Positions 21,942 to 32,964 of a stretch of DNA of 64,000 bases are shown in pieces; position 1 is the stretch's first letter; every line of letters begins with the position of its first letter. The position numbers were made by a program, and so were the translations under genes. Below the pieces are notes generated by a model. That model did no database searches. It saw nothing but the letters and a program-made list of their open reading frames with translations, and had not been told where the DNA came from. Source of the stretch: Antedon bifida (lineage: Eukaryota; Echinodermata; Crinoidea; Comatulida; Antedonidae); NCBI GenBank assembly GCA_963402885.1, contig OY727097.1:15314001-15378000 (forward strand), read 5' to 3'.

Positions 21942-24075
21942 AGATACAAGATACAAGATAACTTTAAGTTCAAATAGTTCATCAACGAAACATTGAAATT
22001 GGTTTTTCTCATGGCAACTTAATATACAAATAGAATAAAATCAGTAAACTGTTAAAACACAAAGTAAAATACACAGAACTGTAAAATATGTACAGATAAG
22101 GATAAATGCTATCAGGTGTTCAATGGGGGCTAATACACAGCCTTGTGGGGCGCCTGTGCTGACTTTGCATACTTTAGATTGTGCATCTTCTATCTTAACA
22201 TACTGTGGTCGTTCCCTAAGGTAACTGATAAGCCATAACAACATTTTAGTATTGACATTTAATTTATACAATTTATCGATAAGTAAGTGAGACTGGATAC
22301 AATTGAAAGCACTGAAAAAGTCAATAAAAGTTGATCTGATTAAAGATCTAGGCACATCAAGGTATTTATATACACTATCAGTATACACTATCACTGCATC
22401 ATCAACAACTCTGTTTTGACTATATGCAAACTGATTAACATCATTATCAATATAATCATTCGACATAATCATTTTAAGCATTATTCTTTCCAAACATTTC
22501 ATTGGATTTGGTGTCAAAGCTATGGGACGGTAATCGTTTAAGGAAGTAATTTGTTTAGTTTTAGGCAATGGTTCTAATAATGAAGTCTTCCAAATAGTTG
22601 GGATAACTCCAGTATCAATAGTACGTTGGAAAAAGTTGTAAATACTGGAGAGAGTTGGTGACTACAAAACTTCAGCACTTTATTGCTAATACCGTCAGGA
22701 CCCGTAGCTTTGTTCACATTAACACCTGAGAACACCTGCCCGACTAAAGTTTCATCAATACTTAAAATAGTGGATTCTTTATTGGTTTCGTTTTCTAATG
22801 ACCTTATGTTATCGCTAAAATCATGTTTATCAAATCGGCAGTAAAATTGATTTAGGTCATTTGCGAGTTTAAAATTAAAATTGTTAGTATTACTATTATC
22901 ATTACTTTATTTACAGTTAAAACCTGACATTGTTCGCATTGCCTTCCATGCTCCGCGGCTATCACAGTTCTTAAATTTATTTTCAAGAGTTCTACCATAT
23001 TCAGCTTTACCGGATTTGATTAACTTGTTGATTTCTTTTTGTTTCAGTTTAACAAGACTGCTTTTGTTATCTGCAAAAGCCCGTTGTTTCTCAATTAATA
23101 GCAGTCTTGTGTTTCTCGACATCCATGGTTTGTTATTTGCGTACACTTTCTTGTATTTGATCGGGATCACATTTCCAACACAATATTTAATGTACTCATT
23201 TACAGCAGTAGCATTAGTGTCGATATTATTATCGTCGAATACCGACCAGTCCGTATACAAAGCAACCGCGTAATGTATCCACTGCATCTTCCCTCTAGGC
23301 GCGGTATTCAATTGTGATTGGCTTGAATTGCTTAAAACGTTGTCTGTATTTCGGCAGCATACATATTGTATTATGATCAGATGCTCCTAGTGGCACTCGC
23401 GATTTCACATTATATTCACACTTAATGTTTCTGAAACATTTGTCTAAGATCGTAATGCCTCTAGTTGGTTTGGTAATATATTGCACATAACCCGGATATC
23501 TAAAGCGGCATTTGTTAAAATCACCCAGTACGAGTTTAATGGAATCCGGTGATTTACTTTCGAGATCGTTTAACCTGCGTCTTAGCTCTTTGTTTGCAAT
23601 CGCCTGATTTGCATTTGGGTGTATGTAGACAACAACAACAAATATCTTGGTGAATTCACGCGGCAAATAAAATGGTCGCAAACCAACTAAAATCAACTCT
23701 ATGTCGGGTGAACAATAATGATGAATTGCACCATTTATTGTTGAAGTAAAGACATACACCACCACCTCTGTTTTTGTCCGATTCACTGGTTCTGTCACCT
23801 CTAATAAGCTCATAATTTGGTATGTGTAATGCACTATCGGGAACGTCTACCCCCAGCCAGGTCTCGCTAAAACACATTAAATTAACATCACGAAACTCCT
23901 GTAAATATCTCAGATTACTGCTAATTTCATCAATTTTATTTGGTAGCGATCTAACGTTTGCAAGAATGATGGAGGGGAGTGGACTCTTGTTACCACTTTT
24001 CCTCATTTTTACCCGAGACCCTCCTTTCCTACCTCGTAGGAAACCAATAACATATAAAAAAACAGTAACGTAATC
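21942..24075 (-). pseudogene. CR1/Rex1-like LINE, endonuclease plus partial RT
   Basis: Minus strand. The AP-type endonuclease starts ILANVRSLPNKIDEI, has LMCFSETWL (catalytic Glu), KLVLGDFNKC (catalytic Asp/Asn) and PLGASDHNTI (catalytic Asp-His), with one frameshift near 23700-23750. A linker with NKPWMSRNTRLLL follows, then RT pieces LNDYRPIALTPNPMKCLERI, FIDFFSAFNCIQSHLL and STGAPQGCVLAP. Just after that the frame leaves the RT and runs into 3' sequence, so the catalytic YxDD region is deleted. The 3' end carries a (GATACAA)n-type tail at about 21942-21962. The 5' end abuts an oppositely oriented LINE near 24075. Confidence 0.85.
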
Positions 24076-26540
24076 CAGCAAAACACACGAAAGGGACTTA
24101 AAAAACACAGACAATCCTAATAATACTAATATTAATGATAATAATGCAAATAGTAATGAACACTCGGAATCATTCCTACATAATATCAAATTAAATATTA
24201 ATACTGTTTCAATTGCTCTTGCACATGCCAAAAATAATAAGGCGCCAGGGCCAGACGGAATTACAAACGAACTCCTTAAAAATGGGGGTGTTTATATTGA
24301 ATACTCTCTTTTGTTTATGTTCCAAAGAATTATCGAACTAGGAGAAATTCCAAATGAATGGAACAAATCTACAATTATCCCTATTTTCAAAAAAGGAAAT
24401 AGGTTAGACTTAAATAATTATAGAGGTATTTCGTTGACTTCCTGTATATCTAAGATATTCAATAACTGATTTTCTTGAAGAAGGGGATGTCCTTTCGGAA
24501 GTACAGGGAGGTTTTCGCGCACAGCATAGGTGTGAGGATCACATTTTTTTACATTAAAAAGTATTGCTGCCTGCAGATTTGCAGAAGGGAAAAACACCTA
24601 TATGGCCTTCCTGGACTTCCGAAAGGCATTCGACAGTGTATGGCGAGAAGAGCTACTAAAAGCTATATGGAACTGTGGTATTAGGGGTAATATATGGAAA
24701 CTTATTGACAAATTATATAAAAATGTTGAAGGATATGTAAAATTTGGAAACATTTCTACTGATTCATTTGTAATCGATCATGGAGTTAAACAGGGATGTA
24801 ATCTCCTGTACTCTTTTCAATTTTTATTAATGAATTTAAGAAGTTGTTAGAGTCAAATAATGTTGGTGTTAAGATCCAAAATAAATGGATGGGTAGTCTT
24901 TTCTGGGCTGATGATGTCGTGCTAATTGCCAATAATGAGCATGACCTTAAAAAGATGCTTAAATTAGCAAGTGATTTTTCAAATGATTGAAAAATTAATT
25001 TTAACTATGAAAAATCAAAAGTCTTGATTTTTGAGAAAAGGATAAATAAATATAAACAATGGGATCTTGGCAAACATCACATCACAGAAACAGACACCTA
25101 CCAATATCTAGAAGTGCTAATATCAAGAAATTTATGTGAACATCCGCATATTGACAATGTTGTTAAAAAGGGTAATAGATTAGTTTCATATGTTAAATCT
25201 ATAATTGATCATCTTGATGACTTTGACAGAGTATATTACGGAAATATCCTATGGAAAACAATAGTTTTACCTTCTATTAATTATGCTTGCTCTGTTTGGA
25301 CTGGAGGGTCCAATTCAGATATTGAGAGACTGGAACGGCTTCAAATGCAGATGGCACGATATATTTTAAAAGCACCAGTGTATACACCCAAAGTGGCCTT
25401 ATATGGAGATTTAGGATGGATACCCTTAACCGTATCTCATAACATATTACAACTAAAATTCTTTGAACGTTTAGTCGGGTTAAATGAAAAACGATGGCCC
25501 AACCTATTGTACAAGACTATGCTTAATTACAACACAAAAGAATTACGATTTAAATTCCTTAGTTGTGTACGAACCACTTTCTGTAGATTTGAATGCATGC
25601 ATATTTTTAACAATGTTATTAAAAATCGCACTATGGAAAATCTGTTTAATTTACTGAAACAAAATATTTTAGATAATGTAAATAATCAATGGTCAGAGGA
25701 CCTCGTATCTAAATCGTCGCTATCTTTTTATGCAAAGTTAAAATCAAAGCCGGATCTTGAAAAGTTTTTACTTGATAAAACAAATTTTAATGGTGCCCGT
25801 CTTAAATTTCAAGCCCGTTCCAATACTCTCCCTTTAAATTTTAAATTAAGTAAATGGACCGTGGATAATGATGGTCTCTGTTCATTGTGTAACTCTGGAA
25901 ATATAGAGGACATATCTCACTTTTTATTTAGTTGTGATGCATTACAATGTGTAAGAGAAGAACAGCTAAATATACTTAAACAAGACTTAATTTTTCATAA
26001 CGAGTTAGATGTTTGGGAAACATTCTGCACCAGTAACAATGACGAAAAAATGTTATATGTTCTGGGGACGGATACACTTCCCCTCAGTAATAATGTTCTA
26101 TTGAGTCTTGACAAATTTTGTAAAGTATACCTAGCAAGATCATGGAAAATACGAAACAATCTTATACAACTCGCAGATAGCATGTAATGTTTTTGTTTTG
26201 TTGCGGTATAGAGATCTTTTATTTTGAGTTTTTAATATTACTTTTTTTTTTTTTTTAATTTTGGTACAATATTTTTTGTTTTTTTTTGGTTTTTTTTTGT
26301 TTTTTTTTTTTTTTTTTTTAGTTACTGTACTACTTAAAAATTGTTTGTATTTCTTTTCTTTTTAACTCATTGTATTTTGCATAAGTGCCGTACGACTACG
26401 ATAGCGATCGAGTCGGCGGTTGATAGTTTTATTTTGTATCTGTTTGTTTTGATTAATTTGTATCTGTTGAATGTCTATCTGTATATAGAACGCACCGTGT
26501 AAAGGTGTAGTTTCAATAAATTATTATTACAAGATAGACA
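24076..26540 (+). mobile_element. 5'-truncated non-LTR retrotransposon
   Basis: Plus strand, starting abruptly at about 24076 against the 5' end of the preceding minus-strand LINE. It covers the RT from its N-terminal side to the C-terminal zinc-finger-like region and a 3' UTR rich in T (26230-26320), ending near AATAAATTATTATTAC. The 3' UTR contains GCCGTACGACTACGATAGCG. I cannot place it firmly in a clade. No target duplication was recognised. Confidence 0.8.
24225..26187 (+). pseudogene. Reverse transcriptase with C-terminal CCHC-like finger
   Basis: Pieces in order: NKAPGPDGITNELLKNGG and LNNYRGISLTSCISKIF (24230-24470), AFLDFRKAFDSVWREEL (palm, from 24605), DHGVKQGCNL (about 24777), LFWADDVVLIANN (24896-24940, catalytic Asp-Asp, with Trp where Phe or Tyr is usual), KINFNYEKSKVLIFEKR (about 25000). 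Stops or frameshifts fall near 24467, 24600, 24848 and 24988. From 25024 to 26187 the frame is open for 387 codons and ends with CSLCNSGNIEDISHFLFSC, a C-x2-C...H...C finger as in several LINE clades (I, Tx1, others). The intact stretch may simply be the part spared by mutation. Confidence 0.85.
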
Positions 26541-27764
26541 TCAATTCAATGACTAAAAAACATCACAAATACAACAGGAAACTAAAGTCCGAAGAGCAGC
26601 ACTGATGTAGCGCTACCGAGACGACGAAACTACTGTCTTATGGCTATGCACAATATTAATTTGTTGGCGTTCCAGATAATTATATTTTATTGTTTAGGTG
26701 GTTTAGTATTATTTATGATTTTCAAACAAATTTTAAAAGCTTATGTGCATGGAAATAGTGTAGATTTATCATCTTCTAATTCAAATATCAACTGTATACG
26801 TGAAGCATAATTAACAATACATTTAAGTTCCAACTTATCCTTACATACATAAACTGCATTATCAAACTTGGTTCTTAGTTTATATGACAATCCTTATTGC
26901 AGTTTAAAAGAAGCTATACTGGTATTGGGTGCAGTAGCATCTGACAAACGGCATGCTTCGATAACTGCTGTAAAATTAACAGGGGCTGAATTTGAACCAG
27001 AACACTGGGGTAACCCCATATTCATCACGAAAGATGCCCTGGATTATTTATCATCCTGTTTTAAATCAGATGTAATTAGAATTCTATGGACCTCAACAGC
27101 ATCCCTATTTCTAGATAAATGTCATTCATACTCATTGGGAGTAGGCTGGTTTATTTAGCAGAAACAAGATATCCTTTAACTTGCATCAGCTTAAACTTAT
27201 TATCGTTTGACCAAAATTATTAGAGATGGGAGCCAATAATTAAATATATACTGCTACTGATGCTAAACATGCACTGGCCTTGGCAAGGCTGAACCTGACT
27301 AGGATGAGCCTTCTATCTTTGCTCAAATCATATCCATTTCTTTCCAGTAGCCTTTTATAAACATTCGCTGTCATTTCAACATTTGCTATAATGGATAATT
27401 ATCACAAAATGTAATAATATCATTGTGTTTTGGTTCTGGTCAAATTGGATAGAAAACAAACTCCCTAGCTACTGTAAATTTTGCTATTTGAAAATTGGGT
27501 TAGATTCAATTTTCCTACAAAGATGATATAATTTCATGAAAAAAGGCCATTATAAATGTAAATATTGGTAACAATTGTATAACAATAGCTATAATTCATG
27601 TCTATGTTTTATTGTATATTTATTTAATCCAATCATGTAAAATTTTTCCACACAAAAAATGGCATATCCTTTACCATTGTGTGATTTGATAATACCACCA
27701 ATTACCTAGCTGGGCAAAGTTTGACAGCCCTGTTCTTGCATTGACACTAAGTCGCAGGATTGGT
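26541..27764. other. Mixed duplicated DNA with one odd open frame
   Basis: About 26790-26870 (GAAGCATAATTAACAATACA, CCAACTTATCCTTACAT) is LINE-derived sequence also seen at 9690-9740 and 29825-29875. The plus-strand frame 26868-27158 (96 codons) reads LKEAILVLGAVASDKRHASI and GAEFEPEHWGNPIFITKDAL. Its second half is repeated, with changes, at 35668-35740. I do not recognise it. It could be a fragment of a transposon protein or of a host exon. Confidence 0.4.
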
Positions 27765-28290
27765 CATATCAATAAATAGCAAACTATAGCCAAATAGTAT
27801 AAACATAGATAGCAAGGAAATAGCTGTGCAATTGCTATACTTGATATAGCATAAATAGCAAATAAAACCTTGCAATTGCTATACTGTACTTGATATAGCA
27901 AACACATAGCTGTGTAATTGCTATACTTGATATAGCCATAAATAGCACACAAATAGCTGTGCAATTGCTATACTTCATATAGCCAAATAGCATACAAATA
28001 GCTGTGCAATTGCTATGCTTCATATAGCCATAAAATAACAAACAAATAGCTGTGTAAGTGCTATACTTTATATAGCCATAAATAGCCTACAAATAGCTTG
28101 AAATTGCTGTACTTGATTTAGCCATAGCAAATCAATAGCTGTGTAATGGCTATACTTGATATAGCCATAAACAGCTGTGCAATTACTATACACCATATAC
28201 CCATAAATGGCAAACAAATAACTGTGCAATTGCTTTACACCAGCTATAACAAACAGGCTGAAAATAGCCTTGGAATAGCTGTCTTACTGT
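27765..28290 (+). repeat. Minisatellite of about 57 bp, nine or so copies
   Basis: Units read roughly AATAGCTGTGCAATTGCTAT, ACTTGATATAGCCATAAATA and GCAAACA before the next unit. Unit length varies between 45 and 65 bp through internal loss, and divergence rises toward 28290. Each unit contains inverted AGCTAT/ATAGCT-like pairs, so single units can fold. No genuine coding sequence is present. Confidence 0.8.
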
Positions 28291-28552
28291 GACATATTAG
28301 TCACTTGCCTGAAACCTCAGCTACAGCTGCTATAGTAGCTATATTTCAACTATACCATACCATGTCTGAATGTAGTCCTTAAAGCCAAATAATATAACAA
28401 TTACACAATGCTACAATTAATAACTACAGAATTAGATACACTTAATATACATTGAATAGTTGACAAGTTTTGTTTTAGGGTATACACATTAGGCGATCTA
28501 CATGAAGGTGGTTATATCTTGGCGGTGTACATCTGGAATGATGTTTTTTTAA

Positions 28553-28705
28553 AGGGTTTGGTTCAGTTGATAGTTAAGAGATTATTAAGAGGGTTTGGTT
28601 CAGTTGATAGTTGAGATTATTTAGAGGGTTAGGTTTAGTTGACAATTCAAAAATTATGAAAAGCGGGGATTCAGTTGATACTTGAGATTATTTAGAGGGT
28701 TAGCT
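28553..28705 (+). repeat. Tandem repeat of about 45-50 bp, three to four copies
   Basis: The unit GGTTCAGTTGATAGTTGAG then ATTATTTAGAGGGTT is repeated from 28553 to 28705, with the third copy diverged (GGTTTAGTTGACAATTC). The surrounding 28291-28552 shows no gene. Confidence 0.7.
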
Positions 28706-30456
28706 TGAATGTTACGTTTATAGTATTTTTTTTCAACTTCAGAGTTTTATTTTCATGCTATAGCAAAACTTATCCACCATCTTGTTTCACCTTCTAGGAA
28801 GTCACCAGACATGGTGATGAAAAAAACTCTTTATAGTAGAATTTTACAAAATATTGTATTTGACCATTTTAAGGGAAATCCTTGATTTCTATTTCAAATA
28901 TTTTATTTATGCACAATTAACCAGATATTATATTTAAAATTCATGCCTGTACCTGAGCTTGAACTTAAATAAAGGTTATTAACCATTTGATGTTTTCTTT
29001 AAGATAATGTATTGTATATGCATGCATTTGTTTTGCCTGTATACTATTTTTTTTTATATAGTACCGTACTTTTATATGTAGCATTTATATAAATTGCAAA
29101 TTCGGTAAGAAATTGTGGTCCTTAATAAGAAAGGTGGCACTAGTTCTGCTGCCAGTTATTTTGCTACAATTATCAAAGAACCTATAGATACAGTGCACTG
29201 ATTGGGTAATAGAATACTGTAGTTCAATAAGGTTAGTGTAATTTTTTCGACGGTTGAAAATGTCAACCTTTAAGAATTTTTGTTGGAGACATTGATTACG
29301 CACCGTCATATGGAACTTTTAAAGTTAAAACAGCCCCAAATCATATATATTATGATAAAGTGGTGTTTGCGTTTGAACTGGCAGTTACGACAAGAAATGT
29401 ATCCAGGCTCCAAAATGTGTTAAGGTAACATATTATATTTTGACTGCTAAATTCTTAACTATTGGTTTAATTTACCGTTACTGGGAGGGGATACGTTTAA
29501 AAAAAATGTTTTAACAAATCAAATGGATACCTCGATATCTATTTAGTGTACCATTTTCATAAAATAGTGTTGCTCAGTAGGCGCCATCACAATACAATAC
29601 AAAAACATAAAAATCACCATTAAAAAAGACATTCCCTAACATTCAGTGCTCTAAATGGTAAAAACTATTACGAAATCTATTTGTACGAGGGGTGATGGAC
29701 CGCTTCCTTGAACTTAAAAAATAGTGAATATGAGATGGGTTGGGTCTTGCAAAATCAAATGTGTTTTCTTAGTAGAGCGATCTCTAATGAATCAAATTGA
29801 GATCTGCAAAATTCTAAGTATACGTGAAGCATAATTAACCATACATTTGAGTTCCAACTTATCCTTACATGTGGTCCCGGTAAACCATGCAACAATGATG
29901 AAAGTGAGAATACTTTCAATGACCGATTTATAAAAAAAAAGACGTAGGCCTAATGGGAGGTTTAACTTCAAAATATATAAGTCTATGCAAAAAGTAAAAA
30001 CGTAGAGCATGGGCCTTTTTGATAGCCTTAGTAATAATACTTATTGTCGTGTCATTTAAAATCTCAGTGATTTATTTACAATGTCAATTCCAGAGGGGGT
30101 ATTTCATATTGTAGGTGATTTACATTTTGTGTTATAAAATGTCGAGTGTTTCACCTGCTTTGATAGAGACAATACTGTTGAGTTGAAAATGTAAACATAT
30201 TAGTGTATTGGTAAATACATGATGTACTGCAAACCAAACTAGTGTATTTGTGCACATAATAGTAGGTGACATATTTGTAATTGAGATCGTTTTATTTGAC
30301 ACGACAAAGCATGTAAACACCTATAAAACGTACATAATCATATAATGTAGTACATTTTGAATGTTGACATGACTTGATAAACAATAAACATGTTCAACAG
30401 AGTTCAACTTAGATTTTTCTCGGGCTACTTGGATTTCGTTCCTAATTACGCGGTGT
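28706..30456. other. Duplicated DNA with a LINE fragment
   Basis: About 28970-29060 matches the intron sequence at 8815-8900, and 29330-29960 matches 9240-9900, but no ankyrin exon is present on the expected side. On the minus strand, 29790-30010 encodes LRLFFYKSVIESILTFIIVA and NYASRI, the SVIESVLTF block common in CR1/L2-like and related fish and invertebrate LINEs. It is a decayed fragment. Confidence 0.6.
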
Positions 30457-30465
30457 ATTGTTTAT

Positions 30466-31380
30466 GGTTCTAGGACACCTACCCCCCTAGACAGTTACCC
30501 CCCGGATGTTTACCACCCGGACAACTACCCCCTTAGGACAACTACCCCCTTAGGACAACTACCCCCCGGACAACTACTCCCCGGACAACTACCCCCTTAG
30601 GACAACTACCCTCCCCTTAGGATAACAACCCCCCGGACAACTACCCCCCGGACAACTACCCCCCGGACAACTACCTCCTTAGGACAACTACCCCCTTAGG
30701 ATAACTACCCCCGGGTAATTATTCCCCGGGTAACTACCCCCCGGTCAACTACCTATTATACACTGTTGCAGAGTCAGGTTGTTGAATGGTCTGGGTGGTA
30801 GTTGTTCGTCCGGGGATAGTTGTCTGGGTGGTAGTTGTCCAGGGGTTAGTTGTCCTACGGAGGTAGTTGTCCTAAAAGATTATTTGCCCTCGGAGTATTG
30901 TCCAGGTCCAGGAGGTAGTTGTTCTACGGGGAGTATTATGTCAGAGGTAGTTGTCCGCGGGGTAATTACCCGGGGGGGGGGGGGGGGTAATTGTCAGGGG
31001 GTAATTGTCAGGGGGTAATTGTCCGGGGGTAGTTGTCCAGGAGTTAGTTGTCCTACGGAGGTAGTTGTCCTAAAAGATTATTTTCCCTCGGAGTATTGTC
31101 CAGGTCCAGGAGGTAGTTTTCCTACGGGGAGTATTGTGTCAGAGGTAGTTGTCCGCAGGGTAATTACCCGGGGGGGGGGGGTAACTGTCCGGGGGTAATT
31201 GTCAGGGGGTAATTGTTCCTAGGGGGTAATTGTCCGGGGGTTATTTGTCCGGGGGTTATTTGTCCGAGGGGTAGTTGTCCTAAAGGGTTAGTTGTCCTAA
31301 GGGGGTAGTTGTCCAGGTGGTGGTTGTCCGGGGGGTAGTTTTCCGGGGGTAGTTTTCCGGGGGGTGAATATCCGGATACG
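30466..31380. mobile_element. C/G-rich foldback-like element with 9-bp duplication
   Basis: A left array of GGACAACTACCCCCC units (30478-30760) is inverted relative to a right array of GGGGGTAGTTGTCC units (30785-31370). ATTGTTTAT flanks both ends (30457-30465 and 31381-31389). The flanking sequence continues as one piece in the paralog at 10190-10260, as expected for an insertion with a 9-bp target duplication. The right array holds a higher-order repeat of about 198 bp (30838 and 31036 start equivalent units) and a run of 17 G near 30970. No transposase gene is visible. The G-rich strand should form G-quadruplexes readily. Confidence 0.8.
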
Positions 31381-31389
31381 ATTGTTTAT

Positions 31390-31944
31390 TTATTGCAATG
31401 CGCTGTGTTCTCTCTTAGTATTACAGGGTAACACCGTGGTTTAAAATTATATTGTTTATTATAAAACATAGACCTTTTCAAAAACTTAGTTTATTATTGA
31501 AAAAGATAATATACATTTGAATTAGCTGTACGTGAGTGCAAAACATCTAAATGAATATGTATTTACAAAAAGCTACAATTATGTTTTCTAGAATTGTTGT
31601 TTTTTTTTAGACCACACTAAGTGGTTGGTGTAACTTAACATTAATGATATATTGAAACACTGTATGTTAATTAGTCACCTTAACCTTGCCATATACGATG
31701 ATTTAAAATTCTGAGTTTTAGTATTATAGTATTACAGTTGAAGCTCCGTGAGCGGCCTCCTCCCTTAACGGCCGTACTTTCAAAAGCCCGTTTGTTCTTC
31801 ATCTAATTAGTGGACCTCATGTAAGCAGATATCTCACGTGAGCGGCCGCGGCAAATTTGTTTACAACACATTAGATTGTTTGTATGGTATTTACCTCCCT
31901 GTAAGCGGCCACCCAAAAAAATCGTATTGACTTTTGACAACAAG
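31390..31944. repeat. Duplicated DNA with GCGGCC-type degenerate repeats
   Basis: About 31390-31640 matches 10245-10690. At 31735-31925 units such as GTGAGCGGCC, CTCCCTTAACGGCC, GTGAGCGGCCGC and GTAAGCGGCCACC recur at irregular spacing, in the style of the minisatellite at 14821-15313. No gene is seen. Confidence 0.55.
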
Positions 31945-32060
31945 GCCATATACATGGCTACATTCGCGTGCGCAAATTTTAGTTAGTGTTTCCCGACCGA
32001 CCAACCGACTGACCGACATAGTGAGCTGTAGAGTCCGTTTTGCACGCGACTAAAAATACA
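31945..32060. repeat. Dispersed ACCG repeat copy
   Basis: It contains AGGCCATATACATGGCTACA, TTCGCGTGCGCAAATTTT, GTTTCCCGACCGACCAACCG, and ends GTTTTGCACGCGACTAAAAA. The ends CGCGTGC...GCACGCG are inverted, which suggests a short MITE. Related copies are at 20903 and 44005. Confidence 0.6.
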
Positions 32061-32964
32061 ATGTTGATACTTATATTGTGCTTTATATATTAGCTATATT
32101 TCGAAGCGGTTTTAAAAATGTTCCTGTGTTTTTTTAGATGAGATGAGAAAACTACACAGATTTTGACCAACCGATTTGTCTGAAATCATAAATAATACTA
32201 AATCATCTGATTATAAATTAAATGGAGAATATAGAGGCTAGTTGCGTTTAGAAAGCCGAAAAATATCGTTTAATTCCATAAAATAAGGCAATTAATAGGA
32301 GTTGATACCTCAACAACATGAATTCCAGAAAAGTGAGTGACCTGCTACATAACAAACACTGAATGTAAAAAAATAATTTTGCTCGCAGTTTGTAAATTTG
32401 TAATTGTATATTCTTTATTTTTTTAATGCATTTTTGTATATATATATATTTGTATATTTGATGTTTGTGTAAATTTTGCTCGTTTTGGTATATATTTTAT
32501 GTTAATGTTACTGGACGCAATTCAGTTTTGTACTGCAATGTCTTTGTTTTAATAAACCAGAATAAATAAAAAAAAAAAAAAGAATGTATAGTTTTCCGAA
32601 GAATGCGCTACATGGCTAAATTAAACTAAATTTGAACTCATCAAGCCCAAAGACGTTCATTTTTGTCGCAAATACTGTAATAGCAAATACAAGCGTAAGC
32701 AACTGAAAAAAAGATATTTAGGCCTAGCCTAGATGTCATAAGTAAGCCTATTGATTACAATTGTCACGGCTGGTCTCTTCAGAAAATAGCGAACCTACGA
32801 ACCCCTCTTGCTATGGGCTTGCACTTCACCGTGAGTTATCCTCGTTAACGCTCACCCTGTAACTAAAATAAAATACACATACTCTATGACCCGAAAAAAA
32901 ATGTGTATAGTGTGTCTATTCTGTGTCATACAATATTAAGAGCGAATAACCAATAAGTAAAGGT
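32061..32964. other. Retroposon tail and duplicated DNA
   Basis: The stretch ending at 32567-32581 (AATAAACCAGAATAAATAAA and a run of A) looks like the polyadenylated 3' end of a retroposon whose body I cannot identify. From 32590 to 32964 the sequence parallels 7540-7745 (CGTTAACG, CATACTCTATGACCC, GTGTCATACA, GCGAATAACCAATAAGTAAA). Confidence 0.5.

Noticed and set aside
22881-23273. Plus-strand 130-codon hydrophobic frame
   Set aside because: It is antisense to the linker between endonuclease and RT of the LINE at 21942-24075.
27765-28290. CRISPR-like regular repeats
   Set aside because: The units are contiguous and variable with no unique spacers, and the genome is clearly an animal's.
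30779-31018. Gly/Ser/Cys-rich open frame of 79 codons
   Set aside because: It lies wholly in the GGGGGTAGTTGTCC array.
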